Below, piece by piece: positions 49,407 through 58,495 of a stretch of DNA of 64,000 nucleotides. The stretch is from an uncultured Clostridium sp. Its GTDB lineage: Bacteria; Bacillota; Clostridia; Oscillospirales; Acutalibacteraceae. Location: the NCBI GenBank assembly GCA_934717555.1, contig CAKUYY010000004.1, positions 1 through 64,000 on the forward strand, written 5' to 3'. Each line of letters begins with the position of its first letter. The stretch's first letter is position 1. Below the pieces are notes generated by a model. The model did not search any database. It was not told where the DNA came from and saw only the letters and a program-made list of their open reading frames with translations. The position numbers were made by a program, and so were the translations under genes.

Positions 49407-50288
49407 CTAAATTTTTACCCTGACAGAAGAGGCATACTCGGAAGGGGTCATACCTGTGATTTCCTTAAAATGCCTGGAAAAATGATGGATAGAAGCATAG
49501 CAGAGTTGTTCGGAAATCTGGGTAAAATTATATTTTTCTTCTCGGATCATCGTTTTGGCCTCTTCAATTTTTAGGTGCTTATAATAATCCATGATACTGG
49601 TTTTCATATGTACTTTAAACAGACGCTGGATATAGGACCTGCTGAACATGGTATACTGGCAGATATCTTCCAGTGTGATTTTTTCACGGATATGCTCCTG
49701 TAAATAACAAAGAATCTTATTCAAAGTATCCTTTTCAGAATTTTCCCGCAGGGAACTAGAGAGTTTAGCGGGGCGGTTGGGTAGGGAATGCGTCCGGATC
49801 ATAGATAATAGCAGGCTTTCCAGGCTGATTTTGACGAGCTGTTCACAGCCGAATGTCTGTCCTTCTTTTCGCGCCAGGCAGGTGGAATAAGGATCGTTAA
49901 AAAGTCCTTGAAAAGCGTTGCTGGATTCCCGCAGGATAGCGGCTAAAATATCTTTTTCCTTGTCTCCTACCTGTAGAATCCGGTTTTCAAAAAAACTGAT
50001 ACTTGGACTGTGGCAGATGAAGGTTACCACCATGATATTAGGGGCTACTAAGCCGTTGGCAATGTTATTATGCCATTCATTAGGTTTATGAAAAATAATT
50101 TCTCCCTGATGCAAAGTATACTGCCGGTTATCGGCCTGAACAATAATGGTTCCTTTATCTACATATAAGAATTCCCAAAAATCATGTCGTTCCCCCATAA
50201 ATTTATAGTCCTTTAATAGCTCAAAGTAATGGATGGTAACGATTTGGTCAATGGTTATCTCCTTTTTGAGTGTAGTATAGGTAAACAT
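49407..50288 (-). CDS. AraC-family transcriptional regulator with cupin domain
   Basis: A 293-residue regulator. Cupin-type sensor at the N-terminus (FWEFLYVDKGTIIVQADN, HQGEIIFHKPNEWHN), helix-turn-helix pair at the C-terminus (EDICQYTMFSRSYIQRLF and LCYASIHHFSRHFKEITG). TAGGAGG is seven bases before the ATG. It is 15 bases upstream of the GNAT gene on the same strand, so the two probably form an operon. The inducer is unknown. Confidence 0.9.
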   Translation of the reverse strand: MFTYTTLKKEITIDQIVTIHYFELLKDYKFMGERHDFWEFLYVDKGTIIVQADNRQYTLHQGEIIFHKPNEWHNNIANGLVAPNIMVVTFICHSPSISFFENRILQVGDKEKDILAAILRESSNAFQGLFNDPYSTCLARKEGQTFGCEQLVKISLESLLLSMIRTHSLPNRPAKLSSSLRENSEKDTLNKILCYLQEHIREKITLEDICQYTMFSRSYIQRLFKVHMKTSIMDYYKHLKIEEAKTMIREEKYNFTQISEQLCYASIHHFSRHFKEITGMTPSEYASSVRVKI

Positions 50289-50429
50289 GAAGCCGCCTCC
50301 TACGGAATAGAACCCAAACGATCAGTATCCTCCGTTTTACAGTCTGATTTTATTAGAAAAAGAAAATACTTTCACTTCGGATGTGATAAAAACCTTCTTT
50401 ATAATAAAATAAAAATTAGCTAAGATCAA

Positions 50430-50470
50430 TACAAAAAAGAAAATTCCCCGGATTATCCTCCGGGGAAAAT
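50430..50470 (-). terminator. Terminator after the M29 aminopeptidase gene
   Basis: On the minus strand CCCCGG pairs with CCGGGG across an eight-base loop, then TTTTCTTTTTTG. Confidence 0.82.
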
Positions 50471-50472
50471 CC

Positions 50473-51714
50473 TTATTTTGCAGAAGGGGCCCAGTCGCCG
50501 TTTTGAAACAAAAGGGTTTCCTTTCCTTCTTTGGAAATGCCGGTAATGGTGAGATCTGACGTTCCTATCATGAAATCTACATGGATCAAAGACTGGTTGG
50601 CTCCAGACCGGCGAATTTCTTCTTCTGTCATTTGCTCATGATTTTGTAAGCAATCGGTATAGGAATCTCCCAAAGCCAGATGGCAGGAAGCATTTTCATC
50701 AAATAGCGTGTTATAAAATAAGACTTTTAAGTTCGAAATCCGGGAATGGTAAGGGATAAGGGCCACTTCCCCCAGACGTTTTGCTCCTTCGTCGGTTTCC
50801 AGGAGAGCTTTTAGCGTTTCATAACCTGTTTTAGCGGAAAAGTCCACAATTTTTCCATCCTGAAACGTGAAAGAAAAGCCGTCAATCATACTTCCGCTGT
50901 AATTGAGAGGAAGGGCGCTGACTACCTTTCCAGATACGCGATCCTTGTGAGGAAGGGTAAAAACCTCTTCTGTAGGCATATTGGGGACGAAAAAGACTCC
51001 GGTGGGCCCATATTCTCCACCTCCACGCCAGCGATGCCCTTCCGGAAGCCCGACTGTCAGATCCGTCCCCAGGGAATTGGTATAATGTAAGGCGTCAAAC
51101 TGCATCCGGTTGAGATATTCTGTACGTTCATCCAGTTTCTGCTGATGCTGTTTCCAATGGGAGATAGGATCGCCTTCCCCGATGCGTACAGCGGTAAAAA
51201 TAGCATCCCAAAGCTTTTGCATTGCTTCTTCCGGCGGGCAGTCTGGAAATACTTTTTGCGCCCAGCCCAAAGAGGGGACAGCGCAGATATTCCAGCGCAT
51301 AGCACCAGACATCCGGGCGTCTACCGTAGGTTTGGTAGCCTGACGCGAAGCTTTGCGTTGGGCGGCGATCTTTTGAGGATTCACCCCTTCTAATACGGTG
51401 GGGTCAGAAGAGGAAACCATCAAGAAAACGCTGTCACGCTTAGCGTAATAATTATGGGAATCCGCTTTCCATGGGGGAATATCGGTGAGCGTCTCCATAG
51501 ATGCGTGTTCCAGGCGGATGCGTTGCAGCAGGTCGTCGGCATAGTGGACGATCACATCTTTTGCCCCGGCTTCAAAGGAAGCTTCCGCGACGGCACGGGC
51601 AAAAAAGGCACATTCCACCGGGCATTGCACCAGGACTTCCTGCCCTTTCTGTACGTTCACGCCAACTTGGACGGCTAACTTTGCATACTGGGCGATCTTT
51701 TCTTCAAAAGTCAT
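50473..51714 (-). CDS. M29-family aminopeptidase (AmpS/PepS type)
   Basis: A 413-residue cytoplasmic metalloaminopeptidase. TFEEKIAQYAKLAVQVGVNVQKGQ is the standard start; the metal-binding C-terminal domain shows LGEVALIPYHSRIS, LFDENASCHLALGDSY and HVDFMIGTSDLTI. TAAGGAGG lies six bases before ATG 51714. Single gene with a TTGACA promoter upstream. Confidence 0.93.
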   Translation of the reverse strand: MTFEEKIAQYAKLAVQVGVNVQKGQEVLVQCPVECAFFARAVAEASFEAGAKDVIVHYADDLLQRIRLEHASMETLTDIPPWKADSHNYYAKRDSVFLMVSSSDPTVLEGVNPQKIAAQRKASRQATKPTVDARMSGAMRWNICAVPSLGWAQKVFPDCPPEEAMQKLWDAIFTAVRIGEGDPISHWKQHQQKLDERTEYLNRMQFDALHYTNSLGTDLTVGLPEGHRWRGGGEYGPTGVFFVPNMPTEEVFTLPHKDRVSGKVVSALPLNYSGSMIDGFSFTFQDGKIVDFSAKTGYETLKALLETDEGAKRLGEVALIPYHSRISNLKVLFYNTLFDENASCHLALGDSYTDCLQNHEQMTEEEIRRSGANQSLIHVDFMIGTSDLTITGISKEGKETLLFQNGDWAPSAK

Positions 51715-51779
51715 ACATATCCTCCTTATGGGCTTTTGGTTACCCTTTAGTATCCTCATTTTTGAGGGGGATTACTCCT

Positions 51780-51807
51780 ATCTTACACCACGGGTTTAAC
51801 ATGTCAA
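51780..51807 (-). promoter_or_regulatory. Promoter of the M29 aminopeptidase gene
   Basis: On the minus strand TTGACA (51807-51802), 16 bases, TAAGAT (51785-51780). Confidence 0.5.
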
Positions 51808-51851
51808 CGTATTTTTTGGAAGGGGTAGCTATGAAACGGAAAACGGCCACA

Positions 51852-51880
51852 TTGGAAAGTTGAGAGAAGTGATGTATAAT
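51852..51880 (+). promoter_or_regulatory. Sigma-A-type promoter of the LUD gene
   Basis: TTGGAA (51852-51857), 17 bases, TATAAT (51875-51880), 35 bases before the ATG at 51916. Confidence 0.68.
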
Positions 51881-51915
51881 AGCAGTAAAGTATGAAAAAG
51901 GAAGGAAGCGGAATA

Positions 51916-52575
51916 ATGGACAAAAATCGGATGGCTGTACTGGAAATGCAGGTAAACCGCACCATGGAACAGTTGAAAAAGAACCAGATGGACGCCTGTT
52001 ATGTGCCCACAAAAGAACTGGCTTTACAGAAGGTAAAGGAATGGCTGGAACCGGGAAGCACAGTGGCCTGCGGTGGCTCCATGACGCTGGAGGAATGCGG
52101 GATTATGGACTTGCTCAAAGGCGGGGAATATCATTTTTTGGACCGCAATGCGCCCGGGATTACTCCAGAGATGCGGCAGCAAGTTTACCAACAGGCTTTT
52201 TGTGCGGACACCTACTTATGTAGTGCTAACGCTATTACGGAACAAGGCGAGCTTTACAATGTGGATGGTAACAGCAACCGTGTGGCGGCGCTGGTATTTG
52301 GACCGAAACAGGTGATTGTAGTGGCCGGATATAATAAGCTGGTAAAGGATATCCGGGAGGCGGTGCTTCGTGTCAAACACATCGCAGCCCCTGCAAATGC
52401 TGTACGCCTGGGCTGTGATACTTATTGCGCCAAGGCGGGCCACTGTATTTCGGAAAACATTGGGGAGGGATGCCGGTCCAAAGACCGGGTATGTGCCAAT
52501 TATGTGGTTTCTTCCCAGCAGAGGGTCAAAGACCGTATCCGAGTTATCCTGGTGGGAGAGGAACTGGGATATTGA
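51916..52575 (+). CDS. LUD-domain protein (lactate utilisation type, DUF162)
   Basis: A 219-residue protein. CGGSMTLEECGIMDLLKGG and DRNAPGITPEMRQQVY, then TEQGELYNVDGNSNRVAAL, are conserved in LutC/LUD-like proteins. C-terminal Cys residues (CDTYCAKAGHC) may hold a metal. No LutA/LutB homologues are nearby, so the classical lactate operon is not present and the role is open. The MATE gene follows after 53 bases. Confidence 0.85.
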   Translation: MDKNRMAVLEMQVNRTMEQLKKNQMDACYVPTKELALQKVKEWLEPGSTVACGGSMTLEECGIMDLLKGGEYHFLDRNAPGITPEMRQQVYQQAFCADTYLCSANAITEQGELYNVDGNSNRVAALVFGPKQVIVVAGYNKLVKDIREAVLRVKHIAAPANAVRLGCDTYCAKAGHCISENIGEGCRSKDRVCANYVVSSQQRVKDRIRVILVGEELGY

Positions 52576-52628
52576 GAGAAAAAATCATACAGCAGGATAA
52601 GGGATAAAGCAACAGGGGAGGATATGAT

Positions 52629-54023
52629 TTGGAGGTAAACAAGAAAAATGATTTGGGAAAGGACAGTGTGGGCAAACTAATTTTCCGGCTGTCAATTCCT
52701 GCGATTGTGGCTCAGATTATCAACGCGCTGTATAATATGGTGGACCGGGCCTATATCGGGCATATGCCGGGAGATGGGGATCTGGCCTTAACGGGCCTTG
52801 GGCTGACATTTCCTATTATCATGCTGATTTCGGCGTTCAGCTATTTGATCGGTATGGGAGGGGCTCCCTTAGCCGCCATTAAAATGGGGGGAGGGGACAA
52901 CAAGAGGGCGGAAAAAATTCTGGGGAACTGTTTTTCCGCTTTGATTGTGGTGTCCGTCCTGCTTACTGTGGTGTTTTTGATTTTTCAGCGCCCTCTTTTG
53001 ATGATGTTTGGAGCGAGTGAGAATACCATAGGATATGCGATGGATTACCTGACCATTTATCTCATTGGAACGGTTTTTGTCCAGATCTCTTTGGGGATGA
53101 ACAGCTTTATCAATACCCAGGGATTCGCAAAAACCGGGATGTTGACCGTGGCAATCGGCGCTGTGCTCAACATCGTCCTGGATCCGGTATTTATTTTTGG
53201 TTTTCAGATGGGCGTAAGAGGGGCGGCGCTCGCCACCGTTTTGTCCCAGGCGGTTTCCGCTGTATGGGTGTTGTGCTTTTTGTTTGGAAAACGCACCATA
53301 CTGAAAATACGCCGGAAAAATCTTTGGATTCAATGGAAGGTTTTGATGCCGGTGCTGGCTCTGGGGATTTCCCCATTCACCATGCAGGCCACGGAAAGCC
53401 TCATCAATATCGTTCTAAATTCCAATTTGCAGATCTACGGGGGCGATGCGGCAGTCGGTGCTATGACCATTATATCCAGCGCCATGCAGATTTTTATGCT
53501 TCCCCTTCAAGGGTTATCTCAGGGAACCCAGCCAGTGATCAGCTTTAACTATGGGGCGGGCCAGATGGACCGGGTGCGGCGGGCCTATAAAATTTTCTTG
53601 ATTACATCTCTGGCCATATCTACTTCGGTATGGCTCGTTATTATGATAGTCCCGCAGACGTTTATCGTAATTTTCAATAACAAACCGGAACTGATGGAAA
53701 TCACCATACCGGCGATCCGTATTTTTATGGCGGCAGTATTTATGCTAGGGGCCCAAACCTGCTGCCAGCAGACGTTTGTAGCGGTAGGGCAGGCCAGGAT
53801 CTCTTTGCTGCTGGCGATGCTGCGCAAAGTAGTTTTGCTGATTCCTTTGGTTTATCTCTTTACCAGAGGGTTCCACTTTGGCCTCTGGGGAATTTACGCG
53901 GCGGAACCTGTGGCGGATGTCCTGGCTTCCTGCACAACGGTGACTGTGTTCGCGATCTTTTACCGCAAATTGTTCCGGAATCCTTGCAAGGAAACCCAGC
54001 CAATGACAGCAGGGAAACGGTAA
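52629..54023 (+). CDS. MATE-family efflux transporter
   Basis: A 464-residue protein with about 12 membrane helices. LIFRLSIPAIVAQIINALYN and GHMPGDGDLALTGLG are the family opening; the second half repeats as PLQGLSQGTQPVISFNYGA. It exports drugs or other cations with sodium or protons. The start is TTG, seven bases after GGGGAGG; a five-codon ATG frame overlaps that region but leads nowhere. Confidence 0.93.
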   Translation: MEVNKKNDLGKDSVGKLIFRLSIPAIVAQIINALYNMVDRAYIGHMPGDGDLALTGLGLTFPIIMLISAFSYLIGMGGAPLAAIKMGGGDNKRAEKILGNCFSALIVVSVLLTVVFLIFQRPLLMMFGASENTIGYAMDYLTIYLIGTVFVQISLGMNSFINTQGFAKTGMLTVAIGAVLNIVLDPVFIFGFQMGVRGAALATVLSQAVSAVWVLCFLFGKRTILKIRRKNLWIQWKVLMPVLALGISPFTMQATESLINIVLNSNLQIYGGDAAVGAMTIISSAMQIFMLPLQGLSQGTQPVISFNYGAGQMDRVRRAYKIFLITSLAISTSVWLVIMIVPQTFIVIFNNKPELMEITIPAIRIFMAAVFMLGAQTCCQQTFVAVGQARISLLLAMLRKVVLLIPLVYLFTRGFHFGLWGIYAAEPVADVLASCTTVTVFAIFYRKLFRNPCKETQPMTAGKR

Positions 54024-54064
54024 GAAAGTAAATATGACGATTATTGTAACAAGGAGGAATGACG

Positions 54065-54775
54065 ATGTGTACCCCAACCCCTCATAATGAGGCAAAACAA
54101 GGAGATTTTGCAAAAACCGTATTGATGCCGGGAGACCCATTGAGGGCGCAGTTTATTGCGCAGAATTTTCTGAATGATGTCAGACTAGTGAATAATGTCC
54201 GCGGTATCCAGGGATATACGGGATCCTATCGGGGAACGCCGGTTTCTGTGATGGCCAGCGGGATGGGGATCCCTTCTATGGGGATTTATTCCTATGAGCT
54301 GTTCCAGTACTACGGGGTAGAACGGATCATACGCATTGGGTCGGCGGGAGCGGTCAGCGACCAGCTGCACCTGCGGGATATTGTCCTGGGGATGGGATCC
54401 TGTACCAATTCTAATTTTGCCTCCCAATACCGCCTCCCCGGTATTTTTGCCCCTATCGCCAGTTTTTCATTGCTTCAAAAGGCTGCTGCAGCGGCGGAAC
54501 GCTTAGGAATCCCGGTGCATGTGGGGAATCTGTTCTCCTCTGATACCTTTTATGATGATGCCGACAGCCTGGAAGCGTGGAAGAAGATGGGCATTTTGGC
54601 CATTGAAATGGAGTCTGCGGCCCTTTACTATACAGCTGCGCGTACGGGAAAACAAGCCTTGTGTATCTGCACCATTTCCGACTGCCCCTTTACTGGAGAG
54701 GGATGCAGTGCCCAGGAGAGGGAACAGACATTTACCCAGATGATGGAAATCGCGTTGGAGGCGGCAGTATCATGA
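54065..54775 (+). CDS. deoD: Purine-nucleoside phosphorylase DeoD type
   Basis: A 236-residue hexameric phosphorylase that splits purine (deoxy)nucleosides. VLMPGDPLRA and GSAGAVSDQL form the phosphate site, and LAIEMESAALYYTA the nucleoside site. ATG 54065 lies seven bases after AAGGAGG; ATG 54059 is too close. Overlaps the cytidine deaminase gene by four bases, giving a nucleoside salvage pair. Confidence 0.95.
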   Translation: MCTPTPHNEAKQGDFAKTVLMPGDPLRAQFIAQNFLNDVRLVNNVRGIQGYTGSYRGTPVSVMASGMGIPSMGIYSYELFQYYGVERIIRIGSAGAVSDQLHLRDIVLGMGSCTNSNFASQYRLPGIFAPIASFSLLQKAAAAAERLGIPVHVGNLFSSDTFYDDADSLEAWKKMGILAIEMESAALYYTAARTGKQALCICTISDCPFTGEGCSAQEREQTFTQMMEIALEAAVS

Positions 54776-55215
54776 CAGTACCTGAGAAGACGATTTTATC
54801 ATTGATCCGGCGAGCGATGCAGGTCAGGGAAAACGCTTATGCACCTTATTCCCGCTTTCTGGTGGGGGCGGCGCTGTTGGCAGAGGACGGCTGTGTCTAT
54901 ACCGGATGCAATGTGGAATGCGCTTCTTACCCCATGACCCAGTGCGCGGAACGTACGGCGCTTTGTGCCGCGGTATCCCAGGGAAAAAGAAAATTTACGG
55001 CGGTAGCGATAGCGGGCGCGCCGGAAAACGCGTCTGCGCCCTTTGAGACCTGTCCCCCCTGCGGGGCCTGCCGGCAGATGTTGTGGGAGTTTTGCCGGGA
55101 TGGGGACTTGCTTTGTATTTTGGCAAAAGGAGAAAGGGAATATCAGACCTATTGGCTCAGCGAACTGCTGCCGGTGACATTTGATCATTTCTCTATGTGC
55201 CCGGCTGGTCATTAA
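54772..55215 (+). CDS. cdd: Cytidine deaminase
   Basis: A 147-residue zinc enzyme converting (deoxy)cytidine to uridine forms. AYAPYSRFLVGAALL and TGCNVECASYPMTQCAERTAL carry the catalytic Glu and the first zinc Cys; CPPCGACRQMLWEF gives the other two. Starts in the deoD stop (ATGA). The frame is open upstream, but overlapping deoD codons explain that. Confidence 0.94.
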   Translation: MTVPEKTILSLIRRAMQVRENAYAPYSRFLVGAALLAEDGCVYTGCNVECASYPMTQCAERTALCAAVSQGKRKFTAVAIAGAPENASAPFETCPPCGACRQMLWEFCRDGDLLCILAKGEREYQTYWLSELLPVTFDHFSMCPAGH

Positions 55216-55375
55216 TGGAAAGAGCTTTGCCTTTCTTTATACGATTTTCCAGTTTTTATGAGAACCGTGGGAGGTAAGGCTAATTTCCACAATTCGACGA
55301 GAATTTGTGTATAGTTATTTGGAGACGCTTGCCTGTGGGAAGTGCTTTGTTTTGGATGCAAAGAAGCATTTTTTA

Positions 55376-55384
55376 TGGTATAAT
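55376..55384 (+). promoter_or_regulatory. Extended -10 promoter of the transketolase operon
   Basis: TGGTATAAT (55376-55384) fits the extended -10 form; no -35 hexamer at the right spacing. It would give a leader of about 195 bases. Confidence 0.55.
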
Positions 55385-55390
55385 AAAAAA

Positions 55391-55560
55391 GATCAATACG
55401 GTATGATGGAGAACCTTTCTATTTGTATCCTGATCCATGGGATGCAGAAGGTTTTCCAAGGACATGCGGGCTTGACGCTTTTTGGAGCGGCAGACAAGCC
55501 TGAGAAGCTTTATATTATTTAAGGGAAAAGGACGCTGATAAGCGTATCTTTCCCCTTCGC
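55391..55560 (+). promoter_or_regulatory. Structured leader RNA before the transketolase genes
   Basis: Three hairpins fit well: GGAGAACCTTTC (55408-55419) with GAAGGTTTTCC (55447-55457) enclosing ATCC/GGAT; a stem of GGCTTG with CAAGCC (about 55469-55501) enclosing CGCT/AGCG; and AAGGGAAA with TTTCCCCTT (55521-55556) enclosing ACGCT-GATA-AGCGT. No T-run follows the last one. I cannot match it to a known riboswitch. The rest of the 55216-55587 gap has no gene I trust. Confidence 0.4.
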
Positions 55561-55587
55561 CTACATAGGAAAGGATGATCTTGCAAC

Positions 55588-56403
55588 ATGGTAGATTTAC
55601 AGGCGAAATGTGTGGAAGTAAGAAAAGCGCTGCTCAAGACCATTGGTACGCTGGGGGTAGGGCATATCGGAGGTTCCCTCTCTATTGTGGAATTGCTGGT
55701 AGTGCTGTATGAGAAACACATGAAGGTGGATCCCAAAAATCCGAAGATGGAAGGAAGGGATCGTTTGATCGTTTCCAAGGGACACAGCGGACCGGCGGTT
55801 TATGCGACTTTGTGTACGGAAGGCTTTTTTGATGAAAGCTGGCTGCTCACCCTGAACCAGCCGGGCACCAATTTGCCCAGCCACTGCGATATGAACAAGA
55901 CCCCGGGTGTGGATATGACCACCGGTTCCCTGGGACAGGGATTTTCCTGCGCCATGGGAATCGCCAAGGCTTCTAAAATCCGTAAGGATGGGGCTACCAT
56001 TTATACCATTGTCGGTGATGGAGAATCCCAGGAAGGGCAGATCTGGGAGGCAGCTATGTTTGCCGCTCAACAGAAACTCGATAATGTGATTGCTTTTACG
56101 GATTACAATAAGATGCAGATTGACGGAACCATCGATGAGATCTGTGGACTGGATCCCTTAGATGACAAATGGCGGGCGTTCGGATGGAATGTTATTGTTG
56201 TAGAAGACGGCAATGATGTAAATCAAATTGACGACGCAATCAATTGTGCGAAACATTCCAGCAAGCCCTCCATGATTATTTTGAATACTGTTAAGGGTAA
56301 AGGAATTTCTTTTGTAGAGAAAGCGGGCGTAGCCAATCACAGTATGCCGATCAGCAAGGAAGAGATGGAAGCAGGTCTTGCGGAATTAGGAGGGGTTCAA
56401 TAA
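55588..56403 (+). CDS. Transketolase, N-terminal subunit
   Basis: A 271-residue thiamine diphosphate-binding half of transketolase. GVGHIGGSLSIVELLVVLY, DRLIVSKGHSGPAVYA and the cofactor motif VGDGESQEGQIWEA are present. It must pair with the C-terminal subunit encoded next, whose ATG overlaps this stop by one base. Split transketolases are common in Clostridia and act in pentose interconversion. Confidence 0.94.
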   Translation: MVDLQAKCVEVRKALLKTIGTLGVGHIGGSLSIVELLVVLYEKHMKVDPKNPKMEGRDRLIVSKGHSGPAVYATLCTEGFFDESWLLTLNQPGTNLPSHCDMNKTPGVDMTTGSLGQGFSCAMGIAKASKIRKDGATIYTIVGDGESQEGQIWEAAMFAAQQKLDNVIAFTDYNKMQIDGTIDEICGLDPLDDKWRAFGWNVIVVEDGNDVNQIDDAINCAKHSSKPSMIILNTVKGKGISFVEKAGVANHSMPISKEEMEAGLAELGGVQ

Positions 56404-57332
56404 TGGAAATGCGTCAGGTACTGGCATCTGAATTAGAGCGGATGATGACGGAAAATGAAAATATTGTGGTGATTGATGCGGATCTGGCCAAGCCCAACGG
56501 CGTGGTTAACCTGCGGGAAAAATTTCCCGAGCGAGCTTTTGATGTGGGGATTGCGGAGCAGAACATGGCGTCTATTGCCGCGGGTATGAGCAGTTACGGA
56601 TTTACTCCCTTTATCACGACCTTTACTCCTTTTGCCACCAGAAGGATCTGTGACCAAGTGGCGATTTCCTGCGCCTATGCCAAACAGAATGTAAAAATTA
56701 TCGGTTCTGATCCTGGTATCAGTGCGGAATTTAACGGCGGTACCCATATGAGTATGGAAGATATCGGGGTATTGCGCAGCATTCCGGAGGTCGTTATCTT
56801 TGAACCAGTGGATGCCGTCCAGTTTAAAGCGGCGCTGCCGGCTTTGACCGCCTATCATGGCGTTGTATACATCCGTATGTTCCGGAAAGTAATCGATGAC
56901 ATTTTCCCGGCGGATTACAAATTTGAGATGTTCAAGGCTTCCCCCATTCAGGAAGGAAAGGATGTCACGATCTTTACTTCCGGTATCATGACCCAGGAGA
57001 CCATGATTGCCAATGAGACCCTGAAGGCGGAGGGCATCAGTGCGGAGATTATCAATATCCATACCATCAAGCCCATCGACCGTGAGGCTGTTGTAGCGTC
57101 CGCGAAAAAGACCGGCGCGGTTGTCACAGCGGAAAACCACAACGTGATCGGCGGTTTGAAATCCGCAGTTTGTGAAGTGCTGATGGAAGAATATCCGGTT
57201 CCGCTGAGAGCGGTAGGCGTGCAGGATCAGTTCGGCCAGGTTGGAAAAATGAATTACCTGAAAGAAGTGTACCAGATGCGCGCTCAAGATATCGTTAAGG
57301 CGGTTAAGGAAGTTTTAGCGCTCAAAAAATAA
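56403..57332 (+). CDS. Transketolase, C-terminal subunit
   Basis: A 309-residue subunit with the pyrimidine-binding domain (DVGIAEQNMASIAAGMSSYG with the catalytic Glu) and the C-terminal domain (VTAENHNVIGGLKSAVCEVL). Pairs with the preceding gene product. A terminator follows 20 bases later. Confidence 0.94.
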   Translation: MEMRQVLASELERMMTENENIVVIDADLAKPNGVVNLREKFPERAFDVGIAEQNMASIAAGMSSYGFTPFITTFTPFATRRICDQVAISCAYAKQNVKIIGSDPGISAEFNGGTHMSMEDIGVLRSIPEVVIFEPVDAVQFKAALPALTAYHGVVYIRMFRKVIDDIFPADYKFEMFKASPIQEGKDVTIFTSGIMTQETMIANETLKAEGISAEIINIHTIKPIDREAVVASAKKTGAVVTAENHNVIGGLKSAVCEVLMEEYPVPLRAVGVQDQFGQVGKMNYLKEVYQMRAQDIVKAVKEVLALKK

Positions 57333-57351
57333 AACATTAGAAATACGTTTT

Positions 57352-57391
57352 ACAGCGGTATAGTCAAAACAGACTATACCGCTGTTTTTTA
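57352..57391 (+). terminator. Terminator after the transketolase genes
   Basis: A 14-base stem (57352-57365 with 57372-57385) and six T. The following gap to 57718 is otherwise AT-rich with one small hairpin (CAGGCT/AGCCTG near 57604-57626). Confidence 0.9.
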
Positions 57392-57668
57392 TAAAAAGTA
57401 GGGTGATACAGGTTATAGAAAAAACAAAAATCCTTTAGAAAATTACATAAGTGACCAGAGAACTTTCACAGCAAAATAATTTGCCGGATACTATAATCTG
57501 CCTTTTTACATCTGGAAAATTTCAAGAGTTTCGCTCCCACCCCGTTTTTGGAAAAGTGGACGAGAATTTTCCTATTGTGTACTTTTTATAACATACTTTT
57601 CCACAGGCTGGGATAGATAGAGCCTGCTGATTTTTCCAAATAGATGGAGTTTTTCTATTGCGGGCATG

Positions 57669-57677
57669 TGATATAAT
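57669..57677 (+). promoter_or_regulatory. Extended -10 promoter upstream of DUF1638-vanR-vanS
   Basis: TGATATAAT (57669-57677) fits the extended -10 form, 42 bases before the DUF1638 start. Confidence 0.55.
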
Positions 57678-57718
57678 AGAAGAAGTATTTTGCATTTTCT
57701 ATGGAAAAGAGGGAGTTT

Positions 57719-58495
57719 ATGAGGCTGCATGTCGTCGCCTGCCAGGTGTTCAGCCGGGAACTTTGCGCCATTGCGGCTCAAAGTTCCCATGTGGTGGAAT
57801 TGGATCTGCTTCCGCAGGGCCTGCACGATACCCCGGCGCTTCTGCGGGAAATGGTAGGGGAGGCCATTCAGAAAGTAGAAGGCCGCTATCAGAAGGGGAT
57901 ATCCAAATATCTGCCGGATGCCATTATTCTGGGCTATGGGCTGTGTTCCAATGGGGTAGTTGGATTGCAGGCGGGAAAAATTCCTTTGGTGATTCCCAGA
58001 ACAGATGATTGTATGGGGATTTTCCTGGGTTCCCAGCGCAGGTATTTGGATTTATTTCACCAATATCCCGGTATTTATTGGCTCAATCATGGATGGATTG
58101 AAAACGCCTTTATTCCTACAAAGGAGCAGCTGGAAAAAAAATATCAGCAATATCGGGAACAATATGGGGAGGACAACGCGGAGTATCTACAGCAAGAGGA
58201 CCGGCGTTGGATCAGCAGTTATCAGTACTGCGGCTATATCCGTTCCAATGGCCCTTGGGAAAGAGAGGAATACAGGAAGCTGGCCCATCAAACAGCGGTG
58301 GATCATGGATGGAAATCAGTCGATTTGCAAGGAGATTCCAGCATGTTGGAACGCCTGTTACAAGGGGAATGGAGACCGGAAGAATGCCTGATATGCCCTC
58401 CCGGCTATCGGGTGGAAGCCTCTTATGATGAAACCAAGATCAAGGCGGTGGAGGGAAAACCGCAGGAAGGGAAAGAAATATGCCAGAAGTTTTAG
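57719..58495 (+). CDS. DUF1638-family protein
   Basis: A 258-residue cytoplasmic protein. RLHVVACQVFSRELCAIAA, IILGYGLCSNGVVGL and PRTDDCMGIFLGS are the conserved blocks of DUF1638. The family often stands near corrinoid methyltransferases; none is here. The start is ATG 57719 after AAAAGAGGG. Its last 16 bases overlap the response regulator gene, so it is cotranscribed with the VanR/VanS-like pair. Confidence 0.85.
   Translation: MRLHVVACQVFSRELCAIAAQSSHVVELDLLPQGLHDTPALLREMVGEAIQKVEGRYQKGISKYLPDAIILGYGLCSNGVVGLQAGKIPLVIPRTDDCMGIFLGSQRRYLDLFHQYPGIYWLNHGWIENAFIPTKEQLEKKYQQYREQYGEDNAEYLQQEDRRWISSYQYCGYIRSNGPWEREEYRKLAHQTAVDHGWKSVDLQGDSSMLERLLQGEWRPEECLICPPGYRVEASYDETKIKAVEGKPQEGKEICQKF

Noticed and set aside
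55307..55522. A 71-codon frame before the transketolase genes
   Set aside because: It has no ribosome site, spans the promoter, and the sequence folds as RNA; I treat it as leader.
55391..55560. 6S RNA
   Set aside because: There is no long rod with a central bubble and no terminator after it; the hairpins are separate.
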